Assembly: GCA_965214875.1 (NCBI GenBank) | Contig: OZ243980.1 | Span: 62,001-126,000, forward strand | Direction: 5' to 3' | Length of the DNA: 64,000 nt | DNA from: CBDAUN01 sp965214875 | GTDB lineage: Bacteria > Pseudomonadota > Gammaproteobacteria > Arenicellales > JAJDZL01 | Shown here: in pieces, positions 51,205-60,389 of the stretch | How positions within the stretch are numbered: the first letter of the stretch is position 1 | How the letters are laid out: the number at the start of each line of letters is the position of its first letter | Notes under the pieces: generated by a model | What the model was told of the DNA's origin: nothing | Databases searched by the model: none | What the model saw: the letters and a program-made list of their open reading frames with translations, nothing else | Made by a program: the position numbers and the translations under genes

Positions 51205-52870
51205 GGTGATCGTGGGCTGCTTCAAGAAGCTTCGCCATTTGGAATTTTCACTGGATGAACGAGTTCTCATTGCTGGTCCCAACAATTCAGGAAAGTCCAC
51301 GCTATTGCAAGCTTTGGCGGTCTGGTCAGAGCTGGGCGAGATTTGGCTGGAGAGTAATGCAGAACCAAAGTGCCAAGACTACCAGGGCCTGCATCGCATG
51401 GAAATGGATGTTGCCAGCCTCAGTACTGTGGCGCTTTCCAGCTTTGACGGCTTGTGGAATGATCTAAATACTAGAGAACCGATTACGATTAAAGTGACGA
51501 CAGACGATTGGGATGTCGGTTTTGAACTGAATTATCAAGATTCAACAACGGCCACCGCTGGGCCGACGATAGACACATCAGCGGCAGACCTTCAGGCTTT
51601 CGCAAAAAGCCCGCTAAAGGCGCTCTACGTTCCGTCGCTTTCAGGATTGGATATCAACGAGTTCCAGTACAGCGAAAAAACGTTGGCAGCATTGCTGGCG
51701 CATGGCAAGGGGGGAATGGTTCTTCGGAACATGATACAGTCGGCGAGCCGCGATGAAGCAAAATGGAAATCATTGCAAAGCACCATAAAGTCATTCTTTG
51801 GCTTTGAACTTTCGATACCAAGCGGCGCTGCGCCCATAACGGCCCGGTACAGGCATTCGGAAAAGGACCATTGGTATGATTTGCCCAACGGGGCTGCAGG
51901 TTTCTTGCAAACAATATTAGTACAGTCTGCCCTCTTGCACAGCGACGCAAAGCTCTTTCTCATTGATGAGCCTGATGCCCACTTGCACGCCTTGTTGAAG
52001 GCAAAGATGTATCGCCTAATACGTGAGCATTGCAAGCGAAACAACTGCCAGGTGGTGATCGCGACCCATTCGGGCAGATTGATCGAAGAAGCGGGCAGCG
52101 AGCAAGGAAACAAACTCGTCCTTGTTACTGCAAACGGGCTTAAGCCGGTTCGTCGACGGGACGCGCAAGTACTGTCGGCGATTCCCACCGAACAGATTAT
52201 GCTGGCGGAAACAACGCAGCGAGTGCTGTATGTGGAGGGAAGGTCCGATGTTGATATCTTGAGGGAATGGGCGAACGTGCTGGATCATCCGGCAAGAAGC
52301 CATTTGGATCAGGGTTTCTGGGTGCCGACGGCGGAACAGAAAGGCCGGGCTTTTGCAAAAAGACATTTTCGCGCCTTGAAAGCCCAAGTGCCCGCTTTAC
52401 GCGGTTTGGAGATGCGCGACCGGAATGGGGCTAAAGGGAAAAAGTGGGAAGGACTGGAGTTGGGGAAGCTAAGAATCGAGGAAGAACGCAAGCAAACGCC
52501 CGAGGGAATGAAAGTGATTTACTGGACTCGCTGCGAAATCGAGAACTATTTGATTCACCCAAATGCAATATTGCGATTTGTATCTCGATTGTTGGGCGAA
52601 GAAGGGAAGGAGAAAGTGAAATGCTATATGGAAAAATATCTGCCACGGATGCTTTTCGAGAGACCTTTCGAGACAACAGAATTGGATGAAGTCAAAGGGA
52701 AGATAAGAATCACTAGAATACTGTCTGAAGTCAAGGCGGAGCTGGGCGAGGGGGACTACTGCCAGCTAGCTGCTGCGATGATGCCCGAGGAGGTGCACCC
52801 GGATGTTGTCGCCATGCTTAATGAAATAAAAGAGCACTTAGCAAGTGAAGTGTCGGAGTCCCGCGAATAA
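51194..52870 (+). CDS. AAA ATPase with TOPRIM/DUF4435-like C-terminal region
   Basis: A 558-residue OLD-type ATPase starting at 51194 behind AAGGAG. GPNNSGKSTLLQAL at residues 28-41 is Walker A, LFLIDEPDAHLHALLKAK near residue 255 Walker B, VIATHSGRLI the H-loop. The C-terminal part has RVLYVEGRSDVDILREW near residue 342 (TOPRIM-like acidic motif) and RCEIENYLIHPNAIL near residue 446, as in DUF4435/PARIS AriB-type nucleases. The gene overlaps DUF6527 by 11 bases and closes the operon. A nuclease or sensor effector regulated by Ubl conjugation is the natural inference. Confidence 0.85.
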   Translation: MIRRVIVGCFKKLRHLEFSLDERVLIAGPNNSGKSTLLQALAVWSELGEIWLESNAEPKCQDYQGLHRMEMDVASLSTVALSSFDGLWNDLNTREPITIKVTTDDWDVGFELNYQDSTTATAGPTIDTSAADLQAFAKSPLKALYVPSLSGLDINEFQYSEKTLAALLAHGKGGMVLRNMIQSASRDEAKWKSLQSTIKSFFGFELSIPSGAAPITARYRHSEKDHWYDLPNGAAGFLQTILVQSALLHSDAKLFLIDEPDAHLHALLKAKMYRLIREHCKRNNCQVVIATHSGRLIEEAGSEQGNKLVLVTANGLKPVRRRDAQVLSAIPTEQIMLAETTQRVLYVEGRSDVDILREWANVLDHPARSHLDQGFWVPTAEQKGRAFAKRHFRALKAQVPALRGLEMRDRNGAKGKKWEGLELGKLRIEEERKQTPEGMKVIYWTRCEIENYLIHPNAILRFVSRLLGEEGKEKVKCYMEKYLPRMLFERPFETTELDEVKGKIRITRILSEVKAELGEGDYCQLAAAMMPEEVHPDVVAMLNEIKEHLASEVSESRE

Positions 52871-52995
52871 TGCGATAGATAAGTTATCAGGGTGCCGATG
52901 CTAGCCTAACCGCCATGTTTACGTCGCAAAAATACCAATTTAATCGATTTGCCTCAGGTGATTAATCCTCCAACCGGAATTATTAGCGACTTGCC

Positions 52996-53403
52996 TGTCC
53001 GGGTTCAGATACATGTGAGACTGCCCGCCCCTTCCCGTAGGACGCAGTCCGAAGGGAGGAGGCGGGCGCGCGAAAACTTTTGAGGCAGCATAGTGCTTAG
53101 TAAAAATCCAACAGCCGAAAGGCGGGAGAAAGCGCCATGCAAATCAAATATCCGCACCGCAAATTTTACCGCTTCGACGCGAAGGCTCGACCGAGCCGGC
53201 CGCTGCGAGTTCCGCCAGTCCTGCGCCGGCGAGCTGAACGTCGGCGCGCTCAGCGTCGAGCTGGCCGAATTCGAGCGCCTCTGCAACGCCTATCGCCCGC
53301 ATCAGGCGCTCGGACAACGCACGCCCATGCAGGCGTATAATGAGAGCTTCAACCAAAGTGCGCTTGCCGCCTGAAAAGTCCCGCATGTATCTGAACCCGA
53401 ACA
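52996..53403 (+). mobile_element. IS481-derived miniature element
   Basis: The ends TGTCCGGGTTCAGATACATG (52996) and, inverted, TGTTCGGGTTCAGATACATG (53403) agree at 19 of 20 positions. Inside is the start of the transposase (YPHRKFYRFDAK) joined directly to its end (ELAEFERLCNAYRPHQALGQ). So an internal deletion of the catalytic region gave a 408-bp non-autonomous form. Identical ends occur at 35540-36946. No target duplication is clear. Confidence 0.7.
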
Positions 53404-53426
53404 CTCCCTAACGCGGTTTTAAGGGG
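53404..53426. repeat. Solo IS1380-like end
   Basis: CCCTAACGCGGTTTTAAGGGG, the right-end type of the IS1380-like element at 43160, abuts the IS481-derived element directly. Only this end is present. Confidence 0.35.
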
Positions 53427-53895
53427 TTAAGACATTCTGCAAGTTTTCCGGACACTCCCAGATGATGTGGTTGCATTGCCGCATGTCGAAGTGAACATAC
53501 TCAATCAAAAACTTCTGGCATGTAAAAATCACATCAATGCCAAGACCATGTGCAAACCTCGCCACGCGGTCTGCAATTTCCGAATGAGTAACTGCACTGT
53601 ATTTTCCGTGCGTAAATGCAGCATACACAAAACGTGAACATCGGATATCCGCGATTATCCTATCGTCAATTCTATCGGCAGGCTGGATTCGACTAGCTCG
53701 AATGGGTTTGTATCCGACATCGGCAATTGCCGGTTCAAAACCATGTTCCCATGCCGCGATTAAAAAATCGTCAAACCACATTGCCACGAAAACAAGCGAA
53801 AACTCGGAATTTGTTCGACAGAAGCCGTGATAAAAAACCCCGCTATGGATGCCGGTATTCACTTCGCGCCAATAAGCCTCGATCCAGCATTCCAC
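53419..53895 (-). pseudogene. Nucleoside 2-deoxyribosyltransferase-like remnant
   Basis: A 158-residue frame resembling a small Rossmann-like family in which 'VFVAMpFd...l......GI.PAi..aGY.p.Ri' is followed by 'I.deIIaeIr.SRFVVADfT' and 'GLG..vI.TC......l.FD.rq.NHI.W'. Here SLVFVAMWFDDFLIAAWEHG, RIIADIRCSRFVYAAFT, then FDMRQCNHIIWE are recognisable. The G-x-Y-x-E-A-G segment before the GLG is missing (residues SEIADRVARF instead), and the N-terminus begins at an IS-like border. A catalytic Glu is lost, so it is likely dead. Confidence 0.5.
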
Positions 53896-53971
53896 CCCTC
53901 GCCACCGCCGCGACAGTCATGCCTTCTGCTCCCCGGCTCCGTCCGCCAAGGCGCCGGCCTGGGCGTAAAAT

Positions 53972-53991
53972 AGGGGATTTTCTGGCAGACA
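53972..53991. repeat. Solo end of an ISNCY-like MITE
   Basis: GGGGATTTTCTGGCAGACA, read inverted TGTCTGCCAGAAAATCCC, matches the ends of the two ISNCY copies and the MITE at 61023-61242. Only one end is present here, at the border of the broken deoxyribosyltransferase-like gene and the following hypothetical gene. Confidence 0.5.
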
Positions 53992-53995
53992 ATAT

Positions 53996-54658
53996 TTATT
54001 GGGCAGAGCCCTCGTCCTTTACAATTTTCGGAAGAAAAGGAACCAGATTGCAATCATCCACGTCTTCAACACGACGTTGCATGCCGTGCTCAACAATCCG
54101 GTTGTAGATGATCTGCCGTTTTGCCAGTTTATCCTCTTCGGCCAGCCCACTTGCAGAATTCGCAATATCGGCATGACTGGGTCTTTTGAACGATCCGTCG
54201 TCTAGTCGTTCAGAGGGCGTTTCAAAGACGCACATGGCGCCTAAACCATCAACATTCATGCGAACCGCAAAAACCGGGAAATCCACTACCAAAAGCAATC
54301 CGCTATACTCAGGATTACGTTTGGACTGGAAATCATAAAGAAGAGATGCGCTGTATTCGAGTTCTTCAACAGATGCGTGGGTCAGCCGCACCACTGACAA
54401 TCCTGTGGTAAACGCCCTCTTTAAAGACTGAACCTTGAAAAACCTTTTCTCGCGCTGAGCTTGTTTTTCACCTTTGATATCAGAGGTAGAAACCAGGAAG
54501 AGACGCACCCTCTCTTCATGTTGCACGGGACCAGGACTTCCTTTTGGAGAAGGTGCATTTTCACATCCGCATTGCGGATGTCGCGACGCAAGCTCTTCTA
54601 CATCGAGTTCTTTCTCACAAAACAGATCAAGAGCCAATCGCCTTGCATCGGCACCCAT
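53996..54658 (-). CDS. Hypothetical protein, third gene of TIGR04255-like operon
   Basis: A 220-residue protein. SLKRAFTTGLSVVRLTHASV, LVVDFPVFAVRMNVDGLGAM and RQIIYNRIVEHGMQRRVEDV are its main structured parts; two Cys near residue 30 could bind metal (HPQCGC). No known motif. It lies 12 bases downstream of the 265-residue gene on the same strand. The C-terminus (PKIVKDEGSAQ) ends next to the ISNCY-like solo end, so it could be shortened. Confidence 0.6.
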   Translation of the reverse strand: MGADARRLALDLFCEKELDVEELASRHPQCGCENAPSPKGSPGPVQHEERVRLFLVSTSDIKGEKQAQREKRFFKVQSLKRAFTTGLSVVRLTHASVEELEYSASLLYDFQSKRNPEYSGLLLVVDFPVFAVRMNVDGLGAMCVFETPSERLDDGSFKRPSHADIANSASGLAEEDKLAKRQIIYNRIVEHGMQRRVEDVDDCNLVPFLPKIVKDEGSAQ

Positions 54659-54670
54659 GAATGAACTCGA

Positions 54671-55468
54671 TCAACCCAAATGGTCTTTGAATTGCGAAAG
54701 GGCTTGACGCATGTCCATTGGCGATGTTGTGTCGAACCGGCCGGTACAAACAACTTTTTCATTATGAACAATCGAGAATATGGCGGTTTTCTTCCCAATG
54801 ATCTCAACACTGCCACGGATAAAATCATCCTCATCATAGAGTTCAAGCGCAATGCTACCATCAATCCCGACACTTGGCTCGGGCATCAAACCGGAAACAG
54901 GCCAATCATCCAAGATGGCGAGCGCATCCTCAATCATGTCTTTAGAGGGGGCAGACGAGTTGGGCCCGTCCCACCCAGCCTCAAGTCTTTCGAATTCCCG
55001 GATTACTGAACAAGCTGAATCGAAATCGTTTGTCTCAGTTGCGCCGAGCTCAAAGTACCACTGGGTATTGATAAGCTGTTGGATGACTTCAATATGGGCA
55101 TCTGATAACGTGTTGAATGATTTACTGACTTTTACAGGCCAAAGAGATTCATCATCGCTCGAATCATTAATCGCCATATACTGGTAAAAATAGGGCGATT
55201 GCTCTTGGGAGATAGAGTCGGGTAAATTAGCCCCCTCCCCCACTATGCGGTTAACGCGCCAATCGTGAAATGTTAACGATGCCGTATCAAATGACGGACC
55301 GCTTTCCACCAACCAAACACGCCTGTCTTCGCCGAGACTAGGATTGTAAGCTTCAGTGCCCCGCACTAAATATCGTTTATGCTTCTCTGAAGTGGAGTTA
55401 AGAGAATTAACTAACCCTATCACCGAAAAATGGCCTTGCTGATTCTGAAGTGCCGCCACGGCGTTCAT
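54671..55468 (-). CDS. Hypothetical protein, second gene of TIGR04255-like operon
   Basis: A 265-residue protein that overlaps the upstream gene's stop by 4 bases. FDSACSVIREFERLEAGWDG, then DGSIALELYDEDDFIRGSVE and KTAIFSIVHNEKVVCTGRFD form a regular alpha/beta pattern. The W-D-G in 'EAGWDGPNS' is recognisable from many small bacterial proteins that accompany TIGR04255-like partners, though I cannot name a family. No signal peptide. Intact. Confidence 0.65.
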   Translation of the reverse strand: MNAVAALQNQQGHFSVIGLVNSLNSTSEKHKRYLVRGTEAYNPSLGEDRRVWLVESGPSFDTASLTFHDWRVNRIVGEGANLPDSISQEQSPYFYQYMAINDSSDDESLWPVKVSKSFNTLSDAHIEVIQQLINTQWYFELGATETNDFDSACSVIREFERLEAGWDGPNSSAPSKDMIEDALAILDDWPVSGLMPEPSVGIDGSIALELYDEDDFIRGSVEIIGKKTAIFSIVHNEKVVCTGRFDTTSPMDMRQALSQFKDHLG

Positions 55469-56268
55469 AAATACTCCTTCAAATCCAATCCAATCACTTT
55501 CCTGTACTGATCAGATAGCGACTCACCAAACAATTTTAAAGCCCGCCGGTGCAGCGCTTGAAGAATATTGTCAAGCCTGCCGATCGCGATACCCTTTTCA
55601 TTTTTACGCAATTCAACCATCGAATAAATCGCCAAAATACGGACTGGCCCACTCTTTACATTTTGATCCACTACATCAAAATGCCTATTAATAAGAAGGG
55701 GGAAATTCTCATGCTGTTCAAACCATCCAACATAAGAATGCCACTGCGGCGCGCCTCGCACTACGTCTTTCGGAACTCCAGCCTCGAACGGTCTTAGTAC
55801 CTGCATTGCATCTGCTTCGTTTAGCAGTCCGTCATAAGTAAAAATATCCCAGTACTCGAGCTTGACGGATTGCAAATCCGCAAAATCATCAAGCATCTTC
55901 AACGCTGGCAACATCACGTGTTCAAGGCGACCCAAAAGATTTTCCCACCTTTTATACTCGGTCGTAACATAACCAAAACGACCATCACGAAATCCAACTT
56001 CCTCGACTAAACTCTTATCAAGATGACGCTTAAGAACTGTGCCGTTCTCCTGCGGATTCAATGACTGTCCGCCCGGAAACGGATTAACTTGAATATCAGC
56101 AATTGTGCTTTGTGCAGGCTGAACAGTATCAAAGCCGAGGTCTTTAGCCGAATGCACGATCTCCTTTGTTGCAGACTGCAACAGCTTGGTGGTTAAAGGT
56201 CCATTAAATTCGAGCATAAGCCGAACACGTTCAACGGCATGAGTGTCGTGCCGAGGTTTCCAACTCAT
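55465..56268 (-). CDS. TIGR04255-like protein
   Basis: A 267-residue protein with RVRLMLEFNGPLTTKLLQSA at the N-terminus and VKLEYWDIFTYDGLLNEADA near residue 136, corresponding to the 'v...R..F..P' and 'r.g.rY.N.i' parts of TIGR04255 (compare 3161-3973). Similarity is lower than in the first operon, so the call is tentative. First gene of a three-gene operon with 265- and 220-residue proteins. Start ATG at 56268. The same operon logic (TIGR04255-like first, two hypothetical proteins next) occurs at 1607-3973. Confidence 0.6.
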   Translation of the reverse strand: MSWKPRHDTHAVERVRLMLEFNGPLTTKLLQSATKEIVHSAKDLGFDTVQPAQSTIADIQVNPFPGGQSLNPQENGTVLKRHLDKSLVEEVGFRDGRFGYVTTEYKRWENLLGRLEHVMLPALKMLDDFADLQSVKLEYWDIFTYDGLLNEADAMQVLRPFEAGVPKDVVRGAPQWHSYVGWFEQHENFPLLINRHFDVVDQNVKSGPVRILAIYSMVELRKNEKGIAIGRLDNILQALHRRALKLFGESLSDQYRKVIGLDLKEYL

Positions 56269-57065
56269 TTAAACTGTCCACGTTGTTTTGAAATTATGCG
56301 CACAGCTGAACCAATCAACAATTTAACAGAGTCAAAATCATGCGTGTGAAAACAACAGTAAGACGACCGTCTACAATTCACAAGTCAAATTTACTTTGGA
56401 CCAAAATACAAGCAAGATTTTCCCAGTCCTTTTCAACTTGTTTCGGCTCTCTTTTTGTTTCGATTGTATGTCCCGAGGGCACCGATATGCGCCGCGCAAT
56501 GAGCAGAAAAACTGTCCAAGCAAAATGATCTTTCAATGGCTTGCGGTAAATTCAAATTTCCAAAACCACCCATAGCAGACCAAAGCGCAAGGAATATATT
56601 CAATCAAGACAGATAATCATTTTGAAGTTCATGATCTTCATCTCCTTCATCGTGAATGTCCGAGCGCAATAAAGCAAATCAAATTTGATAAAGGGAAACA
56701 GGTTGGTCTAATAACACTGGCCGCCAGACAGTCCGAAATTTCGCATGAGAAGATCATCAAGGTTTTTGCTGGTCGGATAGCTCGGACCATAGCCTTTTTC
56801 AGATTTCATCAAGGGTCTTTGATTTGGTGATTATAAATTAGCTTAGCGGGCGACTTTCCGGGGATTGCCCCCCCCCCAAATCCGCGTTAGAGATTTTTGG
56901 GGAATAAACTTCAATTCGAACGTAAAATTAACACAATCCAAAAATCCAAACATGCGGGGACTCAGGCAGCGGCGCAAACGAGGCCGCCGACGGCATTCAC
57001 CCAAGCCACGACCGGTCAGACAGGGCGGGATTGAGGAGGCGAGCAGTTAGCAAATTTTATCGGGT
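56269..57065. other. Intergenic, decayed DNA with a solo IS1380-like end
   Basis: No gene is supported in 800 bases. A plus-strand frame at 56340-56528 has no motif. A run of nine C followed by AAATCCGCGTTAGAGATTTTTGGGG (56868-56900) is one IS1380-like end. The area before it may be the promoter of the TIGR04255-like operon. The start of the interrupted membrane-protein gene is at 57066. Confidence 0.35.
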
Positions 57066-57182
57066 ATGAATGCCATCAGCGAAATTTTAGATGCATTTTG
57101 CACCATAGACTTCTGGGTTGGCTTTTCTCAGGTAGTATTAGGGCTTTTTAGTTTTGCAATCGTTTCAGCGATTATCGAATTA

Positions 57183-58983
57183 GTGTCTGCCAGAAAACCT
57201 CTGATTTCAAGTATCGGCCGGTGCCGGGGGAGCGCAAGGCGCGGCTGCCGCGACGGCGGCGAGGGTCGGAATGCAGCAGCGGGCATCCGAATGCGACAAA
57301 AAATGGCGCATAAGAGGATTGCGGGCGGCATCCGCCCAGGCGGGCGCCTCCGGCAGCCGGATCGTCGCTTGGAAACGGGTTCGGAGACGCTAGGCGGCGC
57401 GCAGGCGCGCGCGGCGGGCGAGCCGCTTGCGCTCCTGGTCCCGCAACAGCCGCCCGAGCCGCTCGGGGTTCGCCGCCAGCGCCGACAGCGCCACCGCCCG
57501 CTCGAAGCCGCGCTCGCCATGGGCGCGCACCCGCCCGAGCCCGCAATGCTCCAGATGATTGATGGCCGACTCGACCGCCGGATGCTGCCGGCGCGCCGCC
57601 TGGAACCATTCCTGGCCCTCGCGCGCCGAAGCCTCGGCATTCGGCCGGCCCTTGGCCGGCAGCGCGCACTCGTCGAGCCGCGCGCCGAGCTCGGCCTGAT
57701 TCGCCGGCGAGTGGAAGCCGCGGTCGAAGCTGCAGGCCCGAAGGTCGGCGAACCGCTCCATCGCCCCCTCGACCAGCGCCGCCGCATGGCCGGCGTCGCC
57801 GCCCTGCCACATGATCCGGCGGTGCAGGATGAACCGGCGCTGGTCCTCGACCACGGCGACCGGCACGCCCAGCTCCTGGCGCACGCCGGCCTTGCCCTCG
57901 GCCACCCAGCGGGTGTGCGGCTCGAAGATCGAGAACGCCTTCTCGCCGTGCGCGATGGTCTCGCCCCCGAGCAGTCGCCGCGAAACCTGCTCGAGCTGGC
58001 GGCGCGCATGGCCAAGATAGCCCTCGAGCTCGCATGCCAGCGCGTGCTCGCAGGCCGCCAGCGGCAGCTCGGCGGCCTGCGCCAGCGTCGCCTCGGCGCG
58101 CCCGGCCAGGCGGGCGCTCAGCGACAAATGCCGCTCGACCCGCCCGGGATGCTTGCGGCTGCGCCTCGACACGCGCACCCGGTCGAACCGCTTCTTGACC
58201 TGCCGCGATAGATGCTCATGCTGTCGCCAGCCGCCGAGCCCGGCGCTGTCCGCCAGCCTGGCCGCGGTGCGCACCGCGCAGCGCAGCGCGTCCCGCAGCA
58301 GATTGACATCGGTCGGATAGTGCGCGTCGGTCTCCACGCAGAACGAACCGGCCCGCCCGCGCAACGGCTCGCCAGGCTTTTTTCCGGCCGCCTCGTGGCC
58401 CGACCCGGCCACCAGCCGCCCGATCTCGGACAGCAGCTTCGGACCCGAAAGCGAGACGTTGTCGACCGCCGTCTGCTGCTCGCAGGCATGCCCGAGCGCC
58501 GGCGAGTGCCCCGGCATCCGGCGCACCAGCCCGTCATGATTGGCCATGTGCGCCAGCCGGTCGAAGTCGCAGCCGAGCCCCTGCTTGAGTACGCCAAGCG
58601 CCAGAATGCGCCAAAGGTCCATGCCCGGCCGGCCGGTGTCCTTGCGCGCCGCCGGCGCGACCTCGGCCTCGAGCAGCTCGAACACCCGCCGGCGCAAGGC
58701 CTTGCTTGCGCAGAGATGCCGCAGGCCGAGCAGGATGGCCGGGATGTCGTCGCGCGACTTGGCGCCGGTGTGGATGTTCTCGATCGGCACGGCGCCGATC
58801 TCGAGCTGGGCGGAGTGGGTCTTGCGCATCGCTTTTTCCTCGAAGATTGCGGCGAAACGGGGCGTTTCGCCCCATTTCGGCGGGAAATCCGCGCTGTCCG
58901 CGAATTCTTCGCCGCCGCCGCTCGCCGCTAAGCAATTGTTTTCAATCAGCAACGATATCACATTTTGGTTTTCTGGCAAGCAC
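57183..58983 (-). mobile_element. ISNCY-type insertion sequence, copy 2
   Basis: A complete 1801-bp element with the same ends as copy 1 and a 6-bp target duplication GAATTA (57177-57182 and 58984-58989). Its transposase is intact. Both targets end in TA (TACTTA, GAATTA). It interrupts a membrane-protein gene. Confidence 0.92.
57390..58829 (-). CDS. ISNCY-type transposase, intact
   Basis: A 479-residue transposase starting at 58829 (MRKTHSAQLEIGAVPIENIH) behind GAGGAAAAAGCG; a longer frame begins outside the element and is rejected. The protein follows the ISNCY (ISDol1/IS1202-like) pattern: DLWRILALGVLKQGLGCDFD near residue 90, GSFCVETDAHYPTDVNLLRD with a catalytic-type Asp, and ACSFDRGFHSPANQ with a second. 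A final acidic residue occurs in ESAINHLEHCGLGR. Length is normal and no frameshift is seen, in contrast with copy 1. It is the likely source of activity for both copies and for the short MITE ends. Confidence 0.88.
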   Translation of the reverse strand: MRKTHSAQLEIGAVPIENIHTGAKSRDDIPAILLGLRHLCASKALRRRVFELLEAEVAPAARKDTGRPGMDLWRILALGVLKQGLGCDFDRLAHMANHDGLVRRMPGHSPALGHACEQQTAVDNVSLSGPKLLSEIGRLVAGSGHEAAGKKPGEPLRGRAGSFCVETDAHYPTDVNLLRDALRCAVRTAARLADSAGLGGWRQHEHLSRQVKKRFDRVRVSRRSRKHPGRVERHLSLSARLAGRAEATLAQAAELPLAACEHALACELEGYLGHARRQLEQVSRRLLGGETIAHGEKAFSIFEPHTRWVAEGKAGVRQELGVPVAVVEDQRRFILHRRIMWQGGDAGHAAALVEGAMERFADLRACSFDRGFHSPANQAELGARLDECALPAKGRPNAEASAREGQEWFQAARRQHPAVESAINHLEHCGLGRVRAHGERGFERAVALSALAANPERLGRLLRDQERKRLARRARLRAA

Positions 58984-59423
58984 GAATTACGACGCACCAC
59001 AAAACGATTAAGAAAATATGTGGCAAGATATATTGAAGGTGTGGAGTTCGCATGGACTAATCAAACAGAAGATTTTATAGTTTTGCATAGAGTCCGTCAG
59101 TTTGAACTTCTGCTTAGAAGGGTTCAAGTTATGCGACCCAGAACACCAAAAGCCTACAGGCGAGTGGAAGAAGTCAGAGATGCCTTGGAGTATTTTCATA
59201 AAGATGTCATTGCAATATTTCGAGATAAACACATAACACCACCTAATCTCGAGAGATTTCCATTCGAACCCAATGAACATATCGGTCTTCCAGTGCTTGA
59301 ACCAGCAGTGAGAAGTCATGTTCTCAAAGAACTGCAATCAATCAAATGGCTAAAGATCAAAGTTTCGTCAGTGCCCGACTAGAGGCTTATCCCTAATTGC
59401 CAATTAGGTTAATCTACAGTCAG

Positions 59424-59480
59424 ACCAGTTGCGCCGCTTTTTTTCAACCCCCGCCAAGCACTACTTTTGACAATATCTCA
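59424..59480. repeat. Solo IS256-like end
   Basis: This 57-bp stretch is the inverted copy of 28378-28434, the left end of the IS256-like element, with a few differences. It carries CCGCCAAGCACTACTTTTGA and lies 13 bases before the DprA-like gene start. Only this end is left. Confidence 0.7.
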
Positions 59481-59492
59481 TAGGGGGAGCCC

Positions 59493-60389
59493 ATGCAGCA
59501 GGAACTTTCATTTTCACAATCCGGTCCAGCTTTACGCTCAATATCGCCGTTTCTTGAAATGGGCGCTTACGAGTCTTTGTGGTCAAATCCTAAAACCACG
59601 TTCAAATCACTGTCGTGCAAGTTCGCAGGTCATCCCGACAAATTTCCATCTGATTTTGTGTCAGCCGACGAAGCTCTCGAATGCGCGGAAACCGTCAAGC
59701 GAAAGTTTGATGCTGCAGGAATAGACAAATTCGGCGTTCGGGTTCAAGGTGAGATGGAATACCTGGACAAATTCAGGGATGTGGCCCACCCTGTCAAACT
59801 ATTCTATTTTCGCGGCTGGTGGGATCTGGCATCCTCTCGGTCGATTGCGGTAATCGGCACCCGCAACCCGACTCCAGAAGGTTTGTCACGAGCTCGGCAA
59901 CTAGTGAAAGAGCTGGTCCGAAACAACTTTACAGTGGTATCCGGATTGGCAGCAGGGATCGACACGATGGCGCACAAAACCGCTATCGAAGAAGGCGGAC
60001 GAACGATTGCAGTCATAGGAACGCCGCTATCGCACACCTACCCGAGAGAAAATGCGCAACTACAGCAGTGCATCGCCAACAATTTTCTTGTGATAAGCCA
60101 AGTTCCGCTTAAAAGGTATGAGTCTCAAGACTATCGCTGCAACCGCGCCTTTTTTCCGGCGCGGAATATCACCATGTCTGCACTGGCAGAGGCGACAGTT
60201 ATTGTCGAGGCCGCTGACAAGTCGGGGACTTTGCTTCAGGCAAGAGCCGCGCTGAACCAGAACCGAAAGCTATTCGTTCTGGACAGCTGTTTTCGAAACC
60301 TGCGAATTTCATGGCCGCGGAAACTTGCCGAGAAAGGAGCCCGACGAGTAAAAAGTTTTGATGACATCGCGAAGCTCCTTTCCTGTTAG
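59493..60389 (+). CDS. DprA-like (SLOG) protein
   Basis: A 298-residue DprA/Smf-type Rossmann protein. The core SIAVIGTRNPTPEGLSRARQ, VVSGLAAGIDTMAHKTAIEE, TIAVIGTPLSHTYPREN and TMSALAEATVIVEAADKSGT has the G-T-R-N-P and G-x-A-x-G-I-D nucleotide/DNA-binding loops. The C-terminal LRISWPRKLAEKGARRVKSF is shorter than chromosomal DprA, without the DprA winged-helix domain. It starts after GGGGGAGCCC. The next gene overlaps by 29 bases, so they are coupled. Accessory DprA copies occur beside phosphoribosyltransferases in defence islands; here a loader or sensor role is inferred. Confidence 0.85.
   Translation: MQQELSFSQSGPALRSISPFLEMGAYESLWSNPKTTFKSLSCKFAGHPDKFPSDFVSADEALECAETVKRKFDAAGIDKFGVRVQGEMEYLDKFRDVAHPVKLFYFRGWWDLASSRSIAVIGTRNPTPEGLSRARQLVKELVRNNFTVVSGLAAGIDTMAHKTAIEEGGRTIAVIGTPLSHTYPRENAQLQQCIANNFLVISQVPLKRYESQDYRCNRAFFPARNITMSALAEATVIVEAADKSGTLLQARAALNQNRKLFVLDSCFRNLRISWPRKLAEKGARRVKSFDDIAKLLSC

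Larger units (their letters stand above)
57066..59382 (+). pseudogene. Membrane protein gene split by ISNCY copy 2
   Basis: Removing the 1801-bp insertion and one GAATTA copy restores a single frame of about 170 codons. It starts MNAISEILDAFCTIDFWVGF and continues SQVVLGLFSFAIVSAIIEL, a transmembrane helix. After the insertion come RRTTKRLRKYVARYIEGVEF and the rest to the stop at 59382 (KIKVSSVPD). The cytoplasmic part has no known motif, but the frame is open on both sides with an intact target duplication, so the disruption is recent. Unknown function. Confidence 0.8.
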
